Source of the DNA: Streptomyces nitrosporeus
GTDB lineage: Bacteria > Actinomycetota > Actinomycetes > Streptomycetales > Streptomycetaceae
Direction: 5' to 3'
Assembly: GCF_008704555.1 (NCBI RefSeq)
Contig: NZ_CP023702.1
Span: 434,001-498,000 of the forward strand
DNA: 64,000 nucleotides
Shown: piece by piece, positions 58,246 to 64,000 of the stretch
Numbering within the stretch: the stretch's first letter is position 1
Layout: each line of letters starts with the position of its first letter
The notes under the pieces: generated by a model
Database searches by the model: none
The model's input: the letters and a program-made list of their open reading frames with translations, nothing else
Told to the model about the DNA's origin: nothing
Program-made: the position numbers and the translations under genes

Positions 58246-59199
58246 TCAGGCGCGCCCCCTGACCGTGCGGCGCGCGATGTGCCGCGCGTCGAGGCCCGAG
58301 AGGCCGCGTACCGCGACGTAGGCCTTCTCGTGTCCGGGCAGCGAGACCCTGCCGCGCAGGACGGCCCCGGGGTCCCGCTCGATGCGGTCGAGGAGGCGGC
58401 GGTAGATGCCGGCCATGGCGGCCACGCAGGCGCCGCTGCGCCGGTCGAGCATCGGCAGCAGCCGGTAGCCCTCGGCGAAGAGCGCCCGCGCGCGCCGTAC
58501 CTCGTAGTGGACCAGGCCCTCGAAGTCGGAGCCGGGCGGCGGGGCGGCCCGGTGGAAGCCTTCGGAGCAGCCGAACTTGGCGAGGTCGTCGGCGGGCAGG
58601 TAGGTGCGGCCGTTGGCCGCGTCCTCCCGGACGTCACGCAGGATGTTGGTGAGCTGGAGGGCGAGGCCGAGGGTGTCGGCGTACTCGGCCGCGCGGTCGG
58701 CGCCGGGCACCCCGGGCTGGGTCCCGAAGACCCCGAGGCTGAGGCGTCCGATGGCTCCCGCGACGCACCGGCAGTAGGTCCTCAGGTCGTCCCAGGTCTC
58801 GTAGTGCTCGCCGTGCACGTCCATCAGGACGCCGTCGATCAGTTCGTCGAGGCCGCCCAGCGGCAACGGGAACCTGCGGGCGGCGTCGGCGAGCGCGACG
58901 GCCACCGGGTCGGTGTCGTCCTCCTCCACATCGCCCTTCCTGATCCGGTCCAGGAGTGCGCGGGTGTCCTCCAGGCGGGCCTTCTTGGTCTCCGGTCCGA
59001 GCGCACCGTCCCCGATGTCGTCGACCCGACGGGAGAAGGCGTACAGGGCCGACATGGCCTGCCGCTTCGTGTACGGCAGGAGCCTGATGCCGTACGCGAA
59101 GTTGCGGGCCTGCTGTCCGGTGACCGCCTCGCAGTAGCTGTACGCGGCCTGTACCGGTGCCGACGTGTACGTCGTCTGTCCCTCCACGGTCCGGCTCAC
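58246..59199 (-). CDS. hpnD: HpnD, presqualene diphosphate synthase
   Basis: 317 aa trans-isoprenyl synthase: Asp-rich 'RRVDDIGDGALG' (about residues 58-66) and 'TNILRDVREDAANGRTYLPADDL' (about 183-205). It joins two farnesyl diphosphates head to head. It overlaps hpnC by 4 bp, consistent with translational coupling and joint function. Confidence 0.94.
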   Translation of the reverse strand: MSRTVEGQTTYTSAPVQAAYSYCEAVTGQQARNFAYGIRLLPYTKRQAMSALYAFSRRVDDIGDGALGPETKKARLEDTRALLDRIRKGDVEEDDTDPVAVALADAARRFPLPLGGLDELIDGVLMDVHGEHYETWDDLRTYCRCVAGAIGRLSLGVFGTQPGVPGADRAAEYADTLGLALQLTNILRDVREDAANGRTYLPADDLAKFGCSEGFHRAAPPPGSDFEGLVHYEVRRARALFAEGYRLLPMLDRRSGACVAAMAGIYRRLLDRIERDPGAVLRGRVSLPGHEKAYVAVRGLSGLDARHIARRTVRGRA

Positions 59200-60107
59200 C
59201 TCTCTCTGTGGGCTCTTCGCAGGACTGCTCCCACCTCACGCAGCAGACGGGGTGCGGTGGGCTTCGGCGGTCCGGGCAGTACGTCGTGTCCGGCGGCGGT
59301 GACGGCGGCGAGGGCGGCACGGCCGCCGCCGACGAACCCGGCGAGCAGCAGCCTCAGCCTGCCGTCGACACTGCCCACCAGGGCGGTGCCCTCGGCCAGC
59401 AGCGCGTGGGCGCGCTGCGCCTCGAACGCGATCAGGGCCCGCACCGAGGCGCCGGCGGACGCCTGGGCGAGGTCGTCCTCGGCCACGTGGAAGCGGGCCA
59501 TGTCCTCGGCGGGGAGATAGATCCGGTCCCGGGCCAGGTCCTCGGCGACGTCCTGCAGGTGCTCGACGATCTGCAGGGCGGTGCAGACGGCGTCGGAGCG
59601 GCGGACGCGCTCGGGGCTCGTCGTGCCGGTGATGGCCAGGACGAGGCGGCCCACGGGGTTGGCGGAGAGCTCGCAGTAGGCCTGGAGCTCCTCGTAGGTG
59701 CCGTAGCGGCGGACCTTCTGGTCCTGCCGGTTGGCCTCGACGAGCGCGAGGAAGGGGTCGGGGGTGAGCGCGCGGCGCCGCACGGTGGGGCGCAGCGCGC
59801 GCAGCAGGGGGTGGTGCGGGCCGTCGCCGGCGGTGGCGAAGACCCGGTGCAGGTCGGTCTCGAAGGCGTCCAGCACGGCGAGCCGGTCGTCGGCCTGCGC
59901 GGGGTCCACGCCGAGGTGGCGGGCGTCGGCTCCGCCGGGTGCGAGGTCTCCGTCGCCGATGTCGTCGACGAGGCGGGCGAAGCCGTACACGGCCATCAGG
60001 TCGTCGCGCCAGGCGCGGGGCAGGAAGAACGGGGCCACGGGGAAGTTCTCGTCCGCGGCTTTGTCGAGGGTGGCGGCGCCGGTGCGCGCCCGCGGGACAC
60101 GGGTCAC
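59196..60107 (-). CDS. hpnC: HpnC, hydroxysqualene synthase
   Basis: 303 aa from GTG 60105-60107. Asp-rich motifs 'ARLVDDIGDGDLAPG' and 'DVAEDLARDRIYLPAEDM' mark a squalene/phytoene-synthase-fold protein; HpnC hydrolyses presqualene diphosphate to hydroxysqualene. First enzyme gene of the hopanoid operon. A 23-residue frame upstream overlaps the start in GTGA. Confidence 0.92.
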   Translation of the reverse strand: MTRVPRARTGAATLDKAADENFPVAPFFLPRAWRDDLMAVYGFARLVDDIGDGDLAPGGADARHLGVDPAQADDRLAVLDAFETDLHRVFATAGDGPHHPLLRALRPTVRRRALTPDPFLALVEANRQDQKVRRYGTYEELQAYCELSANPVGRLVLAITGTTSPERVRRSDAVCTALQIVEHLQDVAEDLARDRIYLPAEDMARFHVAEDDLAQASAGASVRALIAFEAQRAHALLAEGTALVGSVDGRLRLLLAGFVGGGRAALAAVTAAGHDVLPGPPKPTAPRLLREVGAVLRRAHRER

Positions 60108-60175
60108 CGCTGGCCGCCCGACGCGGGGACGGCGAAACCACGTCGGAGCTGGAGATTTCCCATCATTGCCGTCAT
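60104..60175 (-). CDS. Possible 23-aa leader peptide coupled to hpnC
   Basis: Reads 'MTAMMGNLQLRRGFAVPASG' plus three residues from ATG 60173-60175, with GGGAG just before, and its stop overlaps the hpnC GTG start (GTGA). It could be a small coupled ORF that sets hpnC translation, or chance. No known family. Confidence 0.35.
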   Translation of the reverse strand: MTAMMGNLQLRRGFAVPASGGQR

Positions 60176-60527
60176 ATCTCCCGTTCTACACTGCCGACCC
60201 AAAACATCCCTTTTCGGACACGCCGCTCGTTCTCTCCTGTGCGACCGCATCGGCGATCGACGCACCGGGGGGCGCGTATTACCACGAATGGCCACGAATC
60301 AGCACCGGTACAGCTTACGTTGTACACCTCGTACGGCCGCGCCCGGGGGCGGTACGCCCGGGTGCGGGAGCGCGCGTCCCGTCCACCTTCCCCGCAGGCA
60401 AGGTGGTTGGCGTCATCCGCCGGAAGGAGATACCCCCGCGGCACTGCCGCCCGTGGTGTACACCGCACGCATGCGGTGGCCCCCGCCGCGTCACCCGGCG
60501 GGGGCCACGGGAGCGGGGGTACCGCGG
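60176..60527. other. 352-bp intergenic region between ABC exporter and hopanoid operon
   Basis: Holds the terminator at 60476-60508 and, nearer hpnC, a region of lower GC (60170-60330). The hopanoid promoter must lie there; I see no clear -35/-10 pair. No plausible gene. Confidence 0.5.
60476..60508. terminator. Stem-loop terminator after tagH-like gene
   Basis: GTGGCCCCCGCC (60476-60487) pairs perfectly with GGCGGGGGCCAC (60497-60508) around a 9-nt loop, 20 bp beyond the ABC ATPase stop. Confidence 0.78.
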
Positions 60528-61313
60528 TTACTTGCCCGTCTCCCGCTCGTATGCCTTGAGGACCTCGTCGGTGGGGCCGTCCATCAGGAGTTCGCCCTTC
60601 TCCAGCCACAGCACCCGGTCGCAGGTGTCCCGGATCGTCTTGTTGTTGTGGCTGACGAGGAAGACCGTGCCGGCCTCCTTGCGCAGCTCCCGGATCCGCT
60701 CCTCGGAGCGCACCCGGAACTTGCGGTCACCGGTGGCCAGGGCCTCGTCGATCATGAGGACGTCGTGGTTCTTGGCGGCCGCGATCGAGAAGCGCAGCCG
60801 CGCGGCCATACCGGAGGAGTACGTCCGCATCGGCAGGGTGATGAAGTCGCCCTTCTCGTTGATTCCGGAGAAGTCCACGATGCCCTGGTAGCGGTCACGG
60901 ATCTCCTCACGGCTCATGCCCATCGCGAGCCCGCCGAGAACGACGTTGCGCTCCCCGGTCAGGTCGCTCATCAGGGCCGCGTTGACGCCCAGCAGGGAGG
61001 GCTGGCCGTCGGTGTAGACCTTGCCGCTCTCGGTGGGCAGCAGACCGGCGATGGCCCGCAGCAGGGTGGACTTCCCGGACCCGTTGGTGCCGATCAGCCC
61101 GATCGCCTGGCCCCGGTAGGCCGTGAAGGAGACCCCGCGCACCGCGTGCACCTTGCGGACGCCGCGCGGTTCGCCCTTGCCGCGGCGCAGGATCCTGCTC
61201 AGGGCCGCGGTGGCGCTGCCCTTGCCGCCGCCCGTCCCGTTGACCCGGTACACGATGTGCACGTCGTCGGCGATCACGGTGGGCACGTGCCCCTTGGACG
61301 TTTCCTCAGCCAC
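60528..61313 (-). CDS. TagH/Wzt-type ABC exporter ATPase
   Basis: 261 aa from GTG 61311-61313, overlapping the permease stop by 8 bp. Walker A 'GLIGTNGSGKSTLLR', signature 'RTYSSGMAARLRFSIA', Walker B 'DVLMIDEALATGD' and H-loop 'LVSHNNKTI'. It energises the export of undecaprenyl-linked teichoic acid or other polysaccharide together with the permease encoded next to it. The YSSGMxxR signature is typical of TagH/Wzt. Confidence 0.9.
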   Translation of the reverse strand: MAEETSKGHVPTVIADDVHIVYRVNGTGGGKGSATAALSRILRRGKGEPRGVRKVHAVRGVSFTAYRGQAIGLIGTNGSGKSTLLRAIAGLLPTESGKVYTDGQPSLLGVNAALMSDLTGERNVVLGGLAMGMSREEIRDRYQGIVDFSGINEKGDFITLPMRTYSSGMAARLRFSIAAAKNHDVLMIDEALATGDRKFRVRSEERIRELRKEAGTVFLVSHNNKTIRDTCDRVLWLEKGELLMDGPTDEVLKAYERETGK

Positions 61314-62235
61314 GGCCGTACCGTTCCTCTGCCTTCCAGAAGTACACGAAGCCCACGACACCCACGACGAGCGCCCAGGCCAGGGCGACGGCCCACACGT
61401 GGTCCGGCAGGTTCTCCGAGCCGTAGCCGTCGATCAGGGCGAAGCGGACCAGGTCCATGTAGACCGCCGCGGGGTTGTACTGCAGTACGTCGGCGATCCA
61501 CCGGGGCTTGTCCGCCAGCATCACCGGGATGGAGAACATCACGCCGGAGGCGTACATCCAGGTACGCATGATGAACGGCATCAGCTGCGCCAGGTCGGGG
61601 GTCTTGCTTCCGGCCCTGGCCATGATCAGCGCCAGCCCGCTGTTGAACAGGAACTGCAGCGCCAGCGCGGGGATCACCAGGAGCCAGGAGAGCGTCGGGT
61701 AGCTGCCGAAGCCCACCGCGACCGCCAGCAGGACGATCATCGAGAACATCAGCTGCTGGAGCTGCTGGAGCGAGAAGGAGATCGGCAGCGAGGCGCGCGG
61801 GAAGTGCAGGGCGCGGACCAGGCCGAGGTTGCCGGAGATCGACTTCACCCCGGCCATGACCGAGCTCTGGGTGAAGGTGAAGACGAAGACACCCGTCACC
61901 AGGAAGGGGATGAAGACGTCCTGGGTCATGCCCTTCCTGGTCCCGAGGATCAGACCGAAGATCAGGAAGTAGACCAGGGCGTTCAGCAGCGGGGTGACCA
62001 CCTGCCAGACCTGGCCCAGTTTCGCCTGGCTGTACTGGGCGGTCAGCTTGGCGCGGGAGAAGGCCAGGATGAAGTGCCGGCGGCTCCAGAGCTGTCCGAT
62101 GTACTCGAACAGTCCGGGCCTGGCACCGCTCACGGCCAGGCCGTACTTGTCGGCCAGCTGGGACGCGCTCAGCCCTTCGTCGGCGGACGGGGGGGTGCCG
62201 AGCGCGAGCCCGCCGTCATGGGTCGTGTCACTCAC
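61306..62235 (-). CDS. TagG/Wzm-type ABC exporter permease
   Basis: 309 aa ABC-2 permease with six hydrophobic helices (about 80-300). 'LWSRRHFILAFSRAKLTAQYSQAKLGQVWQVVTPLLNALVYFLIFG' over residues 49-94 is typical of polysaccharide/teichoic acid ABC-2 exporters, as is 'QYNPAAVYMDLVRFALIDG'. Together with the ATPase it flips a lipid-linked glycan across the membrane. Confidence 0.88.
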   Translation of the reverse strand: MSDTTHDGGLALGTPPSADEGLSASQLADKYGLAVSGARPGLFEYIGQLWSRRHFILAFSRAKLTAQYSQAKLGQVWQVVTPLLNALVYFLIFGLILGTRKGMTQDVFIPFLVTGVFVFTFTQSSVMAGVKSISGNLGLVRALHFPRASLPISFSLQQLQQLMFSMIVLLAVAVGFGSYPTLSWLLVIPALALQFLFNSGLALIMARAGSKTPDLAQLMPFIMRTWMYASGVMFSIPVMLADKPRWIADVLQYNPAAVYMDLVRFALIDGYGSENLPDHVWAVALAWALVVGVVGFVYFWKAEERYGRG

Positions 62236-62343
62236 AAGTCAGAACTCTCGTCTTCACAGTGCGCAGCGGGAGCGGGCGCGGCCAGGGCGGACAGGGGTCC
62301 CCGTACATATGTCTACAGCTCATGCTCTCAGAGGGAGAGCCTC

Positions 62344-63216
62344 TCAGATGACGGGTGGCCGGCCCAGTCTGGTCAGCCGCCACACCGTACGCCACCGCAT
62401 GGGGCGCCGGGGCCCGCAGGGCTTGGTCCAGCCCTCCCGGAAGCCGCCGAACCACGCCTTGAGCGCGGGGCGGGAGGGCCTGCGCACCAGGGTGAGCAGC
62501 AGCCAGACCCCGACGTAGACGGGGACCAGGATCGCGGGGAGGTTCCGGCGGGCCAGCCAGACCCGGTTGCGGGCCACCATGCGGTGGTAGACCGCGTGCC
62601 GGGAGGGGGCGGTGGTGGGGTGGTTGAGCACCATGTCGGCGCGGTAGTCGATCAGCCAGCCGGCGTCCAGGGCGCGCCAGGCGAGGTCGGTCTCCTCGTG
62701 CGCGTAGAAGAAGTCGTCGGGGAGCGGGCCGACCTCGGCGATCACCCGGGTACGGACCGCGTTGGCTCCGCCGAGGAAGGTGGTGACCCTGGAGGAGCGC
62801 ATCGGGTCGGAGGCCCGCAGCCGCGGCACGTGCCGCCGCTGGGTGACCCCGGTGTCGGGATCGGCGATCCGGAAGGTGATGATGCCCAGTTCCGGGTCGG
62901 CGGCGAAGGCCTGCCGGCAGAGCTCGGCGGTGTCCGTCTTCGGCAGCAGCCCGTCGTCGTCGAGGAAGAGCAGCGCGTCCACGTCGGAACCGGCCGGGCC
63001 GAATGCCTCGATGCCGACGTTCCGGCCGCCGGGGATGCCGAGGTTCTCGGGCAGTTCCACGGTCCGTACGCCCGCGGGGACGTCCGGTACCGGGGCGCCG
63101 TTGCCCACGACGACCACCTCGATCCGGTCGCCCTCCTGCCGGGCGACCGAGTCGAGCAGGGCACGCAGTTCGTCAGGGCGGTTGCCCATGGTGATGATGA
63201 CCGCGCCGAGTTTCAT
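62344..63216 (-). CDS. Family-2 glycosyltransferase
   Basis: 290 aa from ATG 63214-63216. 'LGAVIITMGNRPDELRALLDSV', 'NLGIPGGRNVGIE' and metal-binding 'LLFLDDDGLLP', followed by 'DFFYAHEETDLAWRALDAGWLI', match GT2/GtrB-like rhamnosyl- or galactofuranosyltransferases. It adds a sugar to a surface polymer and sits between the CDP-alcohol phosphatidyltransferase and the exporter, suggesting wall-polymer synthesis. One membrane-associated helix near residues 238-250. Confidence 0.88.
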   Translation of the reverse strand: MKLGAVIITMGNRPDELRALLDSVARQEGDRIEVVVVGNGAPVPDVPAGVRTVELPENLGIPGGRNVGIEAFGPAGSDVDALLFLDDDGLLPKTDTAELCRQAFAADPELGIITFRIADPDTGVTQRRHVPRLRASDPMRSSRVTTFLGGANAVRTRVIAEVGPLPDDFFYAHEETDLAWRALDAGWLIDYRADMVLNHPTTAPSRHAVYHRMVARNRVWLARRNLPAILVPVYVGVWLLLTLVRRPSRPALKAWFGGFREGWTKPCGPRRPMRWRTVWRLTRLGRPPVI

Positions 63217-63224
63217 GGGGGAGC

Positions 63225-64000
63225 TCACTTCAGTCTGCTGGACGCCAGGATCGACACGAGGTGCAGGAGGGTCTGCAGCAGGGCGATACCGGCCAGCACC
63301 GCCACCGCGAGGCGGCTGAAGAAGAGGTCGTCCCTGACCGCGTCGAGGACGGCCACCAGCAGGATGACCAGGGACGCCTCCACGCCGAGGATCAGCCGGT
63401 GGAACTTGAGCGCGCCGGCCGCCCTGCGGGCCAGCGCCATACCGGAGGAGCGCGGCTCGGACGCCGCCTCCTTGACCGGCGGCAGCCCGCCCTGGTGGCG
63501 GGCGACCCCGACCAGGTCGGTCTCCGCCTTGATCAGGATCGCGCCGAGCGCGGCGAGCGTACCGAGGAACGCCCACAGCCAGTCGATCCGGCCGGTGCCC
63601 CACAGGTCGGCGGCGCGCAGCCCGAAGCCGACCAGCACCGCCGCGTCGCACAGGTAGGCGCCGACCCGGTCCAGGTAGACCCCGCCGAGGGAGAACTGCT
63701 TCTTCCAGCGGGCGACCTCGCCGTCGACGCAGTCGAGCAGCAGGTACAGCTGGACCGCGAGGACGCCGAGCAGGGCCCCGGGGATGCCGGGCACCAGCAG
63801 GGCGGGCGCCGCGAGGACACCGGCGACGGTCATCACATAGGTCAGCTGGTTCGGGGTGATCCTGGTGTTCACCAGGTGCCGGTCGACGCGCAGCGAGATC
63901 TCGCGCATGTACAGCCGGCCCGCCCAGTGCTCGCCGCTGCGCCGGTCCTTGACCCCCGGCGGGTGCACGACGGGCCGGAGTTCAGCTATGGATGGCTTGT
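63225..64000 (-). CDS. CDP-alcohol phosphatidyltransferase family protein (5' end outside window)
   Basis: The frame is open to the right edge ('KPSIAELRPVVHPPGVKDRR...'), so the N-terminus lies beyond position 64000; a GTG at 63968 is only an internal codon. About five membrane helices follow. The family motif D-x2-D-G-x2-A-R-x8-G-x3-D-x3-D is visible as 'DCVDGEVARWKKQFSLGGVY' followed by LDRVGA, so the last, catalytic Asp appears to be Ala. Members transfer a phosphoalcohol from a CDP-linked donor. The neighbouring GT2 and TagGH suggest a polyol-phosphate wall polymer. Confidence 0.85.
   Translation of the reverse strand, partial: KPSIAELRPVVHPPGVKDRRSGEHWAGRLYMREISLRVDRHLVNTRITPNQLTYVMTVAGVLAAPALLVPGIPGALLGVLAVQLYLLLDCVDGEVARWKKQFSLGGVYLDRVGAYLCDAAVLVGFGLRAADLWGTGRIDWLWAFLGTLAALGAILIKAETDLVGVARHQGGLPPVKEAASEPRSSGMALARRAAGALKFHRLILGVEASLVILLVAVLDAVRDDLFFSRLAVAVLAGIALLQTLLHLVSILASSRLK

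Noticed and set aside
63225..63968. GTG 63968 as the start of the CDP-alcohol phosphatidyltransferase.
   Set aside because: The frame continues with family-like sequence (KPSIAELRPVV) to the right edge, so the start lies outside the window.

Overview
The window is chromosomal DNA from a high-GC actinomycete, almost certainly a Streptomyces. The third-codon GC bias is strong, GTG starts and 4-bp GTGA/ATGA gene overlaps are common, and typical Streptomyces families are present (a cvn conservon, BTAD regulator, SpoIIE-type phosphatases, DUF2510 protein, hopanoid cluster, c-di-AMP-riboswitch-linked LysM/M23 peptidase). The left edge cuts a TauE/SafE permease and the right edge cuts a CDP-alcohol phosphatidyltransferase.

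Layout. 1-6.7 kb: lactate utilisation (lutABC, lactate permease, FadR-type GntR regulator), with a matching TGGTC-N-GACC(A) site in front of all three transcription units. 6.8-14.4 kb: small orthologue-type proteins, an IS-transposase scrap, a NarL-type two-component pair, a DUF2510 protein, a methyltransferase and a long-form GAPDH. 14.6-25.2 kb: a dehalogenase-like alpha/beta hydrolase divergent from a BTAD regulator, a TipAS-type MerR regulator coupled to a glycosyltransferase, an MFS exporter/hydrolase pair and two convergent SpoIIE-type phosphatases. 25.2-26.2 kb: a truncated, frameshifted polyketide-synthase acyltransferase remnant beside tRNA-Pro(GGG). 26.2-31.6 kb: a split transketolase behind a MerR-type leaderless promoter, and a cvnABCD conservon. 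31.9-38.4 kb: a deacetylase/DMT/SDR/glycosyltransferase group, an MBL-fold hydrolase, a PPOX protein and a TetR regulator.

38.5-45.8 kb holds the most interesting system. It is a tightly packed five-gene cassette of the STM4015-STM4014-STM4013-STM4012-STM4011 families (leucine-rich-repeat-like protein, ATP-grasp, sulfatase-fold hydrolase, two radical SAM enzymes), divergent from two small uncharacterised genes. Both sides of the divergent promoter region carry a TTGTCAG-type element with the spacing of the RecA-NDp/PafBC DNA-damage promoter. This suggests co-regulation of a functionally undescribed radical-SAM pathway.

45.8-50.3 kb: a GDSL hydrolase, a LysM/M23 peptidase under a c-di-AMP (ydaO) riboswitch, a protein phosphatase, and an XRE-cupin regulator with a DUF6126 peptide. 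50.3-60.2 kb: the hopanoid pathway on the minus strand (hpnC, hpnD, hpnE, polyprenyl synthase, shc, hpnG, hpnH, hpnO), without the ispG/dxs copies that I recall inside the S. coelicolor cluster. 60.5-64 kb: a TagGH-type polysaccharide exporter, a family-2 glycosyltransferase and the CDP-alcohol phosphatidyltransferase, likely cell-wall polymer functions. Family names and functions come from reading the translated sequences; no database search was run.
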